Shown piece after piece: positions 1 through 13,600 of a stretch of 64,000 bases of DNA. The position numbers and the translations under genes are program-made. The stretch is from Chamaecyparis obtusa (lineage: Eukaryota > Streptophyta > Pinopsida > Cupressales > Cupressaceae), in contig BSBK01008434.1 in assembly GCA_027943335.1 (NCBI GenBank), positions 126,001-190,000 on the forward strand. The letters run 5' to 3'. Below the pieces are notes generated by a model. That model saw nothing but the letters and a program-made list of their open reading frames with translations, was not told where the DNA came from and searched no databases. Numbering within the stretch: the stretch's first letter is position 1; each line of letters begins with the position of its first letter.

Positions 1-1643
1 TGTTAGTTTCTTCTGCCTCTTTTATCAAGTCATCAACTGAAAATGCTTCAGGAGGTTCACCTGTTATCTTATCCTGATATAAATCATGTCCACCATTAAC
101 TGAGATTATCTTATCACTAAAATCATTCAAAGTTTCTGGCGTAGAGGTCATGTTCTGAGCAACTTGTGTTTCTCCATTGTGCACAGGTTCAGAACTCTTT
201 GGTGCATTCATTCTATTGTCATTTTTCATTTCTCTATTACTAGTCTGACATAGTTGTTCATTTTCATGTATTTCATTCAATATGTTTAGCTCGGTTGGGC
301 TTGACAATTTCTCAACCCTATCTGATGGTTGATGATTATTAAGAGTAAAACTATGTAAATCTTTGGATGAAAATTCATGTGCAGAGGTTGAGACACTGCT
401 GACCCTGCTACAAATTTCACTTGAACTTTCCCCTTTCGTTAAAAGATTTGTGTCTGTTTCATATTTTTCAGTTGCTATTTGGGAATTTTTTTCAAAATAT
501 CCTTTTGATTTTGAGTTGTGATTCTCGGAATACATGTCCATATCTGTAGTAAACAATGTTTTACCCTTTCTTTCTCTCTCAACTTCAGAAAAATCTTTAA
601 CTTCCTCTTTGTAGGTAATCCCACCAAGGAAATTATCCTTAGTTTGTGTTGCTTTGTCACAAGTGTCTTGAGAAATATCTTTAATTACCAGCTGAGAACA
701 TGTTGCTTTACTGTTTTGAGCACCAAAGTCTGCCAAACTTCTCCTTATTGCCTCTTGGACCTCTTCCTCCTCGCTTAGAAATTTTCTAGATTTGGTTCTA
801 TTGCCAGGTGAATTGGTTTTGAGTGCAATGCTATTGTTTCCAATGTCCCAATCTGCCTCATTGTTGCCATCTATAACAGAGTATTCAACTGAAACAGATT
901 CCAAAACCTCGTTAATATTAGAATTGGCAGCATGGATCTCAACTTTCCCATCTGTATTTGCTCCTATTTCTCCTTCCTCCCATTCACATTCTGATGCATC
1001 ATCCTCTGAGTATTTACATGCATCATTCTTTCCGTGTATATCATGCACAGACTCCCCAGCTACTAAAGCTGTAAAAAAATCATCTTCATTTCCTAGTTCA
1101 CCAATATCATCCTCTGTAAAAGATATCTGCAAGGCCTTTGGACTCCCAACTTCGGAACTCTGATGCAAATCATCAGATGTCTTTCCACTTGTGTGTGCAC
1201 TAGAAAAGCTATCATTTCCAGACCTGACATTTGCAATATCTACATTATCAACCTTATCATTTTTTTTACCATCATCCACAAAAAGAGTTTCTTGTTCCTG
1301 GATAGTTCTGTTTCCACCCATATTCTTATCATTATTTGGTGCATTTTTCATGGCCTGTTCCTCAGATTCTTTCATAAGATACAGGTTCCATTGTAAATCG
1401 CGTGTCATACGAACTCCCATTCCCCTTAGTCTGCTGACACGGATGTTACCCTTCTCGTCAACATATGTTTGAACAGGCGCATCTGAATCTTCATTAGAAA
1501 CTTCATCTTGCAAAACTGACTTAGATGAAAGCATTGATGAAGTCAGATTAGATGATGAAGCTCTAGAAACATCTGAACGTTTATCTTGTTCAGTAGGCCT
1601 TTCTTCCATTTCACTCGTATTACTTCCAGGATAGCGCAATGCC
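1..1643 (-). CDS. UVH3/XPG: XPG exon 8 (spacer region, residues 317-864, runs off edge)
   Basis: The frame is open for all 547 codons to the window edge. Conserved blocks are VYVDEKG-type ([12 protein letters not shown]), [20 protein letters not shown], and an acidic [18 protein letters not shown] segment. Near residues 607-625 is [18 protein letters not shown], which fits a ubiquitin-interacting motif (acidic cap, central Ala, following Ser), as reported for plant XPG. The rest is Ser/Asn/Glu-rich and probably disordered, like the XPG spacer. Near the edge it reads [11 protein letters not shown]. The nuclease I-domain should follow left of position 1. Confidence 0.93.
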
Positions 1644-4600
1644 CTGTACATCATCATCAGCTTGCATTAGAAAGATAGATGATCTTAGCACAGACATCAA
1701 AATATAATAAGAAACTACAAAAAAGAAGCACAAGAATAACCAAAGTGTAAGCACTTGTTATTGCATTGGTATAGTGAGAAAAATTGTTCAACATTTTAAC
1801 TTGATCCTTAACAAGATTAGGAATTAACCTGGCTGACAGTACATTAAAAATGGCATGATTCTACTGGATGAAACTCTAAAAAACTGAATAAATTGTATTA
1901 ACCAAATACCCAAATATATAGAATTTACAAAAACTTTTAACGAAAAAGCAAAAAGCAAAGTCATCTAAATATAGACGACTAAAATAAACTAATTAAGACA
2001 ACCTAAATGACCATTAACTAAGATTCTAAAATAACTAGCTAAAAAGAGCAAGAACATAGGATGCTAAAAATAGTCTAATACCCTCCCTTAACGATCATTC
2101 TATCAACTACACCAAGTTGCCCCCTAAACTTGACAAACTTTTTCGGACTGAGAGACTTGGTGAGGATGTCTGCAATCTGGTCCTCAGTGGAGACATACTG
2201 CAACATCACGGATCCATCGTGGACAAACTGGCAAATGTGGTGAAAATGAATGTCAACATGCTTTGTTCATTCATGGAAGACTGCATTTTTGGCTACCTTC
2301 AGAACTCCCTGGTTATCACAGAACAAGGGGGTAGGTCCTGATTGAGGCATGTGCATGTCTACAAGCATCTATCTAAGCCAAACTGCCTCACAAGTTGCCT
2401 TAACAATTCCTCAATATTCAGCTTTGGTAGAGGAGAGTGATACTGCCTGTTGGTTCTTGCTAGTCCATGTGACTGCACCTGTGTCCAAACTAAAAACATA
2501 CCCAAAAGTAGGCTTTTTATCGTCAACAAAACCTGCCCAATCTAAGTCTATATAACCAATGAGCTAAGGATCTTGACTTATGTCGTACAAAATGCCAAAA
2601 TTAGGAGTGCCCTTCACATATCTCCTATGTTACCCAGAGTTTCCAGAACGGGGGATGGGGAGACGGGGAAACGAGTTTCGGGGACGTTTTTCTTTTCCCG
2701 AAGCAGGGGACGGCAGGTGATACATACATTGCAACATAAATCTAAAATCATAGCAACATAATAACATTTATAAATCTAAAATCAATGATCATTCATCGAA
2801 TTATCATAGAACATAGAATCAAATAAATCAAATTGAATCATCATAGAATAAGAACATAAGATAGCATCAAATGAGAGTTCAAATTTCAATTTCATACATT
2901 CATAGATATAATTGAAACAATAAAGAGTATCATATCATATATCAAAATGCGCAAAGGCTGCAAGTTTCAACAAAATGTGAAGTTAAAAACTTAAGTATCA
3001 TATCATATATCAAGATTCAATTATCATTGCAGCAATGCATCATATAATGTCAGAAGACTCAAAGTCTCAAACTTCAAAGTCAAAATGAAAACAAAGATAG
3101 TATGCTGCCCTTAAGATTTGGTCTGAGAATACTAAATATTGCTCAGATTTACACTCTCAATCTGCAGATTTTCACCAAAGACTTACAGAATTCACATATA
3201 ACTTTGTTCACATTCTAACAGCGGCAACAACAAACAATTATTACTCAGGCATAACTCTGTTCACTCAAGCCAATCGATACGCAACTTGCAAGGAATGCAC
3301 AATTTGATATTTTCGATCATATGCTTAAGATTTGATATTAGTAATAACATAGTTTAATATTTAGGGCTGCCTCGAGGTGAATCTTACTTTTTGCCTCTTT
3401 CTGTTGGAAACGTCCAGCAGATTCCAGGACAGTTGGGGGACAGCTTAACAGTCCCCAGCCGTCCCGGGGATGGTCAAAGGTTTTTGAAACTTCCGTTGAC
3501 CATCCCCGAGTTTTCGGGATGGTTTCTAAAAATTTTGCTTCATCGAGGACGGCTTCGAAACGTCCACAGTCGTCCCCCCGTCCCCGTTTCCGAAACTTGC
3601 CCATTAGGGGTGGAAACTCATATCCGAGTAACATAGCATATCTCAGCATACGCTTCGCTGCAAACCCAATGTTCAGCTTTTGGGTCTGTCATGAAGCGAG
3701 AGATATAGCTCACAACATAGCTAATGTCAAGTCTAGTGGCAGCGAGATAGATGGGGCTGCCTACTAGTTGCCTAAATGCTGACTCATCCACCACTAGTGA
3801 ATCTGATTTAGCTGAAAGTTTAAGCCCTTTCTCCATAGGTGTAGATGCAGGTTTGCAATCATGCATCCGAAATTTATCCAACTAGCTTTTGGCATACTTT
3901 GACTAAGAAAAGAAGATAGAGATATCAGTCTACCAAACCTCTACACCAAGACAATAATGGAGAAGTCCCAAATCTGTCATGTCAAATGTCTGGCACAAAT
4001 TCTGTTTGACTTACTTGACCAAATGTGTTGCACTACCAGTAATGATCATATCATCAACAGAGATGACAAGAATAAGAATCTCACCACTAGTATGCTTGAC
4101 ATACAAATTAGAATCAGAACGAAGGCATTGAAACTCTTGACCAATCAAATACTTATCAATCTTGATGTACCATGCACGGGATCCTTGTTTGAGGCCATAG
4201 AGAGCTTTTACCAATTTGCAAGCCTGATGTTCTTTACTTGCAACCTGAAAACCTGGAGGTTGTGTCATGTATATCTCTTTTTGAAAAGAGCCATTGAGAA
4301 AAGCACTCTTGACATCCATCTAATGGATTCACCATCCAAACCAAGCTGAAAGGGTGAGGACAAGACGAATGGTACTCATTTTGGCAGTGGGAGGAAAGAT
4401 CTCCTCATAGTCGATGCCCTCCTTCTATGAAAACCCTTTAGCTACTAACTATGTTTTGTACTTATCAAGTGTGTCATTAGCCTTATACTTGACCTTATAG
4501 ACCCATTTGCAGCCAATGGGCTTCTTCCCTGGTGGAAGATCGACCAACACTCAAGTGTTGTTTTTCATGAGACTCTGATGTTCAGCGGCCATAGCTTGTT

Positions 4601-7600
4601 CTCATTTTGGTATGCCCTTAGCCTCTGAATATGTCTAAGGCTCAAAAATATTGTGAATATTGGCCATAAGAGCAAAATTGATTGTAGTATGTCACTTGCT
4701 CTTGTTCCTTGCAGATCTACCCTCAACAAGCTCATCATCATGAAGATCACTACTGGTCTTGGCCCACCACTTAGGCCGAAGAGTAGAACCACTGTAGGAG
4801 GAACAACAGCACCTAGAATGGGTGGATGTGGAGCCTAAATAGCATGTGGAGGAGCAGGTGGCACAATGTCCTATGAATCCCTCCCATTAGGTGAACCGAA
4901 TGGAAGACAAACATCCATATTTGTAGCTAGTGGAGGCTGATCCTAAGGGCTCAAAACTGGAGAAGGCTGAAATGGACCTTGTTCTTCATCAAACACCACA
5001 TCTCGACTAAATATGAGACAATTAGTATCAACGTCAATAAGTCGATAAGCCTTATGCGTATCACTGTACCCTGTGAACATCAATTCTTGAGTCTTGGAAT
5101 CTAGTTTGGTACACTTGGCATCTAGAATCCAAACATAAGTGGTAGAGCCAAAAACCTTTAGATGGCTGATTTTGGGCTCCATCTAGACCAAACTTCCTCT
5201 AGAGTCATCTTCTTAATTGCCTATGTGGGAGACTGATTCAAAAGATAAATTGTTGTAAAGATAGCCTCAACCCAAAACTTCTTTGGAACATTTCGATGCT
5301 CCAACATCAATCGAGCCATCTCAGTGATTGTACGATTCCTATGCTCAACAACACCGTTATGTTGTGGGGTATAAGGTGTGCTAAGCTGATGCTTAATCCC
5401 ATGTGATGCACAGAAGTTGAAGAACTGAGATAAACAAAATTCTCCACTATTGTCAGATCAAAGAGTGACAATCTGACAACCTAACTCTTTTTCCAATAAT
5501 GCCTTGAACTTTTGAAACATGTTGAACACCTCTGATTTATGCTAAAGAAAATTGACGCAAACCAAGGGAGGGAGGATCCAATTAAGGACAATCCAAACCT
5601 TGCAGCTTCAGAACAACACAGCGGATAACTCAACACAACAATTGTTTCAACTCAATTTTCATTAACATGCCCGGTTGTAAGGCCTTCTAGGTTAGGGCCA
5701 ATTACAATCAGAAGTAATTCTGCAAGATCAACAAGATCCAATACAACTCTAGCTAGTCCAACTCTGAAAACTATCAGCAACTGATGAAAACCCTAAGGCA
5801 GATCTAAACTTGAGCTCGCAAGCCTCCAAGCAATCCCCTTGTTTCCAAGCCTCAACCACTAGCTCTGCTACAAACAAACTATCAGAAATCGATCTGATCT
5901 GCAAGATCTCGCAGGATCTTTTCCACAACTTCGCCACTCAAATCAGCCTTCAGAACCTCTCACGTCCCTTTTCTAAAACAACTACCCAAACACCCCTTAA
6001 ATACTAATCATCAGCCACAAGTCGGCTGGATGAAATCATTAACTCCTCTTAACAAATATTAAATGTAATACAAGTCGGGTCTCAAATAGCCTTACAATAA
6101 TTAAATTCAACATGTCGGCCTCAAACAATAGCTACCAACAATAAATGCACCAAGTTGGCCCAACAAATCACACAGAACTCCAGTCGGTAAACCGGAACAA
6201 CCGAGCACCAGTGAAATAACCGAGCATGCCAAGCATCGCCAAGCACCAGTGTCGACCGAGCACCGCAGGCATCGTCGAGCAACACTTTCACCGAGCGCTA
6301 GAGATTACCGAGTTCTTTTTAGCGACCGAGCTTCCTTCAATGACCGAGACCGTCGGTCAAGGCTGCAACCGAGTAACACCGGCCAAACAACATCTCCATG
6401 CAGATCCACCAAGTACCCTAGAATGCCCCTGCATCAAAAATACACCCACATTTTCCTGTTGAAATCATCAACAAATAGGAGAAAATACCTCCATCCTATG
6501 ATTGATGGAGTGTTCATGGGCCCACAAATATCTACATTAACCAACTACAAGAGCTTGGATGCCCTCTAAGCATCATCATCTAAAAACGGAGTCCGATGTT
6601 GCTTCCAACTCTGACATGCGCCACAAACTCCATGATTTTGTCTAAATCTCAAGTAATCCAACAACTAGACTATCTCGAGCCAATTGAGAGAGATAGTGGA
6701 TATTCAGAAGCCCATATCAATGATGCCAAAGATTGCTAATGTAAGTACTTTTCGCTGCCATGGCCTGCTCCTAAGAATCACCTATATCAATGAGTCTATA
6801 TAGACCATGATCCTCAAGACCAATTGCAACTGTAGTGTGAGACTCCCTATCAACAATACTACACTTGTGCGAACTGAAGACGACATCCCGCTGGGAGGAG
6901 TGAAGCATAATCTGACTAACTAACAGGAGATTGCACTTCATGCCTTGAACAAAGTATACATTGACAAAGATCAAATCCCTCTCACAAAGTGAAATCTAAA
7001 CGGTGCCTTTACAACCAATAGTATACTCTTCGCCTCCTCCAAAGACTACTGAATCAGAGGAAGGCATGAACTATGTGAACCAATCTCGACGATGTGTGAA
7101 ATGCCGAGAGGTACTAGTGTTAATGTACCAAGCTAATGATGTATCATGATCTAATGGGCATGTCGCCATGAACGCATAGGAGGCAGGCTTCTTCTAATCA
7201 AAAAGCGTAGCAGCTTGGGCCTTCTGTTGAGACCCTCCCTATGAAGGTTGTGCGACTGCCAACCGTTTCTTGCAATCTATCTTCATATGACCAAACTTGT
7301 GACATTAATTGCACTGAACACTCTTCTTCTTTGACGATGCCCGAGGTTTACCTGGTGCATTGACTCTAGTGCCTCTCAGCATTTCACACATCGTCGAGAT
7401 TGGTTCACAGAGTTCATGCCTTTCTCTAATTCAGTAGTCTTGGGAGGACTGAGGTTTACCTTTGTTCTTGTCTGAGGCTTTGGCTGTGAAGGCCACCTGT
7501 TTAGAAGAGGAGTAACTAGCATTGCTTCCAAACTCTTGCTTTCATCTATCTTGCTGCAAAAGCTTGTTGCAAAGATCAAAAAACATCTGAGCAACACTAG

Positions 7601-10600
7601 TAGAAGTGATTTTGAGTGTCTCTATAAATTGCTCGTAGGATCGAGGCAAACTTTTCAGCGTGAGCACTAACATATCTTCTTCCTCCACCTTACGGCCAAT
7701 CACATCAAGCTGGTCAGAGATGTCCTTTATCTTCGTAAGTTGTTCCTGGAACATTTTCTCATCCATCATGATAGAAAACAGCATATTCCTCAAAAAGAAA
7801 GCTCATCTCTTGTCAGACATCTCATGAAGATCCTTCAAGAGTTCCCAAATCTCTTTAGCTATTTTCCTGAAAGGCACCTGAGGGAGTCGATCATCTGTAA
7901 CTTAAAGTTTTATCAACATGACAACTTCCTGATTATGCTTATCAAATTTGTCCTCATCTAACCCAGTTTCAGTAGGACGTGTTTCTTTACCCGGAACTAT
8001 ATGATCAAGACAACAATATTCAAATATCATCATCATGCGCTGCTTTCAGGTGTTGTAATTGCGGCCATTGAGCTGTTGATTTCCCCCCAACCTAATCACT
8101 AAAACAAAAGTTGTTGGCCAACCCCATGAAGGCATGAAAACTGAGGTGGAGGCTAGGGATGAATTGGCACAATTTCCAAAACTGAACACTCTGGAAAAAA
8201 TCAGACTATAATGAACCTAAAAAAGAAAAAAAAATCGTCAAAGAAAAAACTTTTTTTTGGAAAACCAAAAAAACCCCAGTCGGGTTTAAGGGTTAAAAAC
8301 CCATTTCCACTAGAAAACCACAAGCAGAAATCCCTTTTGTCAGGTTTAGGGTGTTGTGCCCAAAGAAAAGATGGAAAAATTTGCTTGTATCCACGATTGT
8401 CAGAAAACCATAAATGGGTTTAATTTGCAGGAGACACAGCCCTTTTAGAGCCAAAAATCACAAAAAAATGCGAAAAACATGTATGGGCAGCAAAATCATG
8501 TCTCAAAAAACGTGGCGGAAACCCTAGCGCGGACAGCAAATCCAAACATCAAAAAACCACAAATAATATTGCATACAAAATGCAAAAAATATGGCGCTGA
8601 TCACATAATTATTTGCTGAGCCATCCCATATTAGGGTAAACAAAATCACGATGAACTGTAAAAACACGGGAAAAACTTCCGTAAAATGTTGAAAAACTCC
8701 TGTCTGAAAATCGCTGTTTATAAACACAAAAAAATCTATTACAGAAGCGATTTACAGACATGGAATAAAAACACGCAAGAAGTCTAGACAGGTGCGAAAA
8801 AATCGCGAGCTTCCTTCGCGAAGGGGAGTTTTAAAAAAAACGACCGCAGAGAACAAAACATCACTTTTTGATGTCGCAAATGGCTTTTTTTTTAAATCTG
8901 AGATCACTCGTTGAAAAAATCGCAAAGAGAAACCCTGGTTTTTTTTCATAAATAGACGTGCGCTAGAAAATTCCAACCCACGATTTGACTCCTCAAAAAT
9001 TCGCCCAAAAAAGTTTTTGCTCTAATACCATGAAACTCTAAAAAATTGAATAAATTGTATTAACCATACACCCAAATATATAGAGTTTACAAAAGCTTTT
9101 AATGAAAAAGCAAAAAGCAGAGTCATCTAAATATAGACGACTTAAATAAACTAAGACAACCTAAATGACCATTAACTAAGATTCTAAAATAATGAGCTAC
9201 AAATAGCAAGAACCTAGGATGCTAAAAATAGTCTAATACTGGAGTCGTGTTTAAGTAGCCCAAATTCCCAAAGAGGTGATGGCAATGAATGACAATGATA
9301 GTATTATGAGTTCAAAATTGGTTTGGAGGCCTAATATTGAGATGCAAAGCCATTTATAAACACCAGAGACTCCTACTACGTGCATATTCACATAGAACAT
9401 TAGTATTCCAACAATCTTACACATGCAATTTATATTCACTAAAATGATCTTAAAGTGTTGCCAGTTTCTTTTCCAATCATGTGTTTAGGAAGACCAACTG
9501 GATGAAAAACTGAAATTGGAAAAGTGTGGGGGTAGACGGAATTCATATAACCATTGTATTTCCCCAATTCGGTTCTGAAAAAGAAACCATGTCTCAAAAT
9601 ATACTCACTGTTTATCACCAGTAAATGATGAAGAAAAGATGAATTCCCGGCCAGATTCAGAGGCTATCCGTGAAGTTGGCATGCCACCGATACCCCTACC
9701 AGAAGCAGATTTCTGAACTTCTTCAATTTCACGACGAAAAGCAACGGTCTTGAGATAAGCTTGTATCTGCATCTCAGAAAATGAAGCGGGAACCTGTTGC
9801 AAAACAAAAAGAACAGAATATTGAATTCGCATAACAACAAATACAGTACTATTTATTTTAAAACAATTCCATTCAACAAATTTTGGCATCCTCTAGTGCA
9901 TTTTAAAATAAAAGCCTAAAACATGGTAGAATGTAGAATGTGCGCCATCAACTTAAATTGCTTAGTCCTTGGCCAAAGAAAACAGTTTTGCAGCATCCCC
10001 ATTATTACAGGAATCATGCCTTTATGAAGCTCAGTGTGGCATTAATTAAGAATGAATGTTTTATAAATGGACCACTGGAAACTCCAAATGAAAAAGCAGA
10101 ACTTTTAAACCTGCAAAAAAACACTTTGGTGGGCATTGTAATATAATTCACAAAACTCTTTACTTACATGTTTGTTCACCAACTGCAGAGGCATGGTGAT
10201 AATATTAAAAAGCATCTCGCATTGATACATGAACAAATATTTGATCACTTAACCTAAACTGTATAAGTAAAAGAAACATTGCATCTAAATTTCAATGGAA
10301 TTAACTCACTCAGTCATGTTAACTCAATATACTGGATCAGGAATTGAGTAATAGTTTTCTTGATATATTTGATGAAATTCAGGACACCGACGTACCAGCA
10401 GTGCAAGATTTCATTCCCAGAGAGTCAGTAGATCTTACATGTTCTAAAAGATAACCTCACTAGGGCACAAGATGGATGAATTCAAAAGCACAGAAAAATT
10501 ATTTCCTAGGTATTCAAGTAACTACATTTCTCTTTGACAAGATAGACAGGTAGCCTAGGCCCTATATTTACTCAGTTGCATTCTAAAGCCGAGTCACATA

Positions 10601-13600
10601 AGACCTTCCATTTTTCATATATAAAGGGGCAATTGATCAAAACTTGACAATTTCACCAACATTTAGCTGTACGATAAAGGAAAATAGATTGGAATCCCCG
10701 AATGCATATTGGCTACCAGAGATAGAAAACTAGGAAAATCTACCTGTAGAGAAGGACCTCTTAGAATGAACTAATATCCTCCAACATCCTTCATTCTTTA
10801 CATTGATTGGGTATCACCAATTCAGGATCCCATTTAGTAAGAATTAAAATATATAATTAGGTTTACAAGTCCTCTCTGCTTGAGACAATTTTAGCTCAAA
10901 GCATGGTGATAAATGGATGCATATCGATAGAATTTTGAAACATTTGATTCCCTTTGTTGCCTTAAAAAACAATAATTGGCTTGTGGAAATGGTCGGTAAT
11001 TGACCTGTTGGAATTTTAGATTCCGACCACATGTTAGATATTATATAATCTGTCATCTCAGCAACTGTTTGAACAGTATAACATCTGACTGCAATTTTGG
11101 AGCCCCTTTCAGAATCACATTCTACATTCTGTGAGATGAAACCAACTTGATGGACATCTTAATTCTCAAGTGTATACCAAAAACCTTCCCGAATCAAACT
11201 GATGAAGTGGCTTGAAAGATTCAATGAGTATGCTTTTGATTCTTGTAACTGACACCCAAAAATATATCAACTTCATCTAGGCGAAGGTCTTAATTCTCTA
11301 CTGTCTGCTGCCAACTTTTCCAATTCAAATAAATGAAATGAGTTCAAAGATTCACCAGGAATCTATTTCAATTTTTATAACCAATAAACACCAAGAATTA
11401 TGTGAACTCCATCCAAAGGCAAAATATAGAATCTTCTAAGCAGTGACCATAAATTTGAAATCATGGGATTTACCAAAAAACCAAGAATTCTGGCAGATGA
11501 TTTGTCAAAAAGAATTAGGAGTGCTTCCAAGAAAGATTAAACCTAATTTCCTTCCCGATATACCCTTGCAAAATTCAAGGGTCTGTAAGAATCATAACTG
11601 TTTGAAATCATATTATCACTGCTCTCAGAATTATCATCACTTCCCTCCTTATGCTCAGACTTTAGAAAATATAAATTCTTACAACTTTCTGCTGGTTAAG
11701 ATTCTTTTTGTCTTTTCTGTTGTCATATCTCACAAAATTAGCTTTGCTTGGAAATACAATAAGAGCTTTTATTTGCATCATGGATAACCCAAGTGGGCCT
11801 GATGGTCAATAGTCCAGGTATGTGTGCTCCATAGAGGAGTTCACAGGTTTGAATCAAGAGGAAATGTAAGTTTGTACACTTCAATGGGCAATATATAAGG
11901 TAAGTTTGTACACTTCAAGGCACCAAATCGGTGTCTTGCCTGGTGGTGACCTAAATTAGGAAGATACAATATTCATCTGTCATCTGATTGAACTTTGAAG
12001 TATCCAATACAGGCCTCTAATGGACCAATAATGAATATTTGCGTCCATTCTTAACAAATGCTGCTAGGATATACACCTCTGAAGAATATTTGCTGACTGG
12101 TTTGATTTGAAGTCACACCAACCAATTTGAATACCCAAACTCTAAAAGTTCAACCCTTTTTTTAAATTGCCAAAGGAACTTGTTCTGGGTGATTCTGAAT
12201 CTCTCCCATTTTAGTCTGAGGCTTAACACAACTCTAGTAATTGACTCTTTATCTGACCTGGAAGGATTCAGAAAATAACGACACTTCCTCTTGCTAACAC
12301 AGGCAATATCCTATGAGGCCACCACAATTCCTTCAAGGACGTCTATCATGACTTTCATTTTGTAATTGTAGGCAATATGATTTTCATTCAACTCTTTATA
12401 CACACTTAATATTGACTCAAACTTTGTATATCACTTGTATTCTTGATTTTGACTTGAATTATTGCAAGGAATGTAATTTAGTAGTGAGAGGAATTAGTTT
12501 GGTTATGAGTGCCTAGACGTCAGAGAACCTTGTTCAGCCTGTTGCTAATAACATAGTCCAGTCTGCTTCATGTGTTTTTCAGCACATTATTGACCTGATC
12601 TCTGACTAGGGACTCTAGATTAGAATGAGTCTCCTCAGCTGGGTGATCTCAATAAGTAATTGAGGTGCTGTTCATGCATTTGTTTAGCAACAATTTATTT
12701 TAAAGACATTTCTTTTGTTGTTTAATCTCATTCATTCTTTTGTCATTTTAATAGACTTGTTTTAAAGTTTTTTTCATTTGTATTGAACTTTAGAATGAGA
12801 TTTAGAAAAGCTAGGTAGCAATAAGTTTCATTACACCTTATTCACCTTCTTACGGAACACCATTCACAGAATGGCATCTTCAAAGGAACATGTCAGATGA
12901 AGGGAGTACACAGAAGATGCTTTGCGGAAGCTATTATCCTGTAGTGTTAGTCAATTACTTACAAATGAAAATGATTTAATCGTCAACAAATAGAAAGAAA
13001 ATATCAGGACATGGTAATCAAACAAGATTAATCTGTTAATTGAGGTTTTGGTTGCCAATTCAACAAATAGCTCACAGGTATGAAATATATTGTTAGTCAT
13101 GGACTCATGGAGACAAAAAGATCAAGAGAGAATCTTATAATGAATCTGATCATCAATACCGATACATTATAAATACAAAATCAACAACCCAACAGAAAAT
13201 CACCTTGACTAAGAGTTAGCTTTTACCTTCTTAACTTTCTGAAACTTTTTCCTGTTATCTGCCATTATCTGTTCTCTCATCTACAAGGAGGAGCACAACA
13301 TATGTCCACCATTAACTTTAGAAGTTACACCACATAAATTTTGGGCATACACGGCTAGCACATGTCACAAATAACAGTGAAGAAAAGAACCTGAACAAGA
13401 AGATCAAGCTGCATGGATGGAGGCAAAACCGCCAACACAGCTGGGTCAATTTTTCCTTGATTTACTGGCTGTAATATAATTTTAGAAGTCAGCTTTATTA
13501 TTAAATATAAGTTCCCACAAGAGGACAAAGCAAACTATAACTCAAGAATTGGATGCATCTAACATATACGAAATTCAATTTATATCTACAAAATGGCATC

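Larger units (their letters stand above)
1869..9238 (-). mobile_element. Copia-1: full-length decayed Ty1/copia element
   Basis: It has short LTRs (1869-2080 and 9031-9238), a perfect 5-bp target duplication ctgga (1864-1868 and 9239-9243), a PBS touching the 5' LTR and a purine tract touching the 3' LTR. Reading minus, the gene order is gag, protease, integrase, RT, RNase H, which defines Ty1/copia. LTR ends on the element strand are TA...CA, not TG...CA. Two later insertions (2625-3636 and 5553-6436) and many stops make it non-autonomous. By eye the two LTRs differ at roughly a dozen sites plus a 4-bp indel, so the insertion is older than Copia-2. It lies in XPG intron 7 in the gene's sense orientation. 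Confidence 0.95.
1644..9608 (-). other. XPG intron 7 (8.0 kb), mostly Copia-1
   Basis: A phase-2 intron, donor GTGAGTAT and acceptor GATGTACAG. Copia-1 with its nested insertions makes up 7370 bp. Removing it would leave an ancestral intron of about 0.6 kb. Confidence 0.88.

Noticed and set aside
792..1472. Plus-strand frames up to 123 codons over XPG exon 8
   Set aside because: Shadows of the open minus-strand exon, which alone has conserved XPG blocks.
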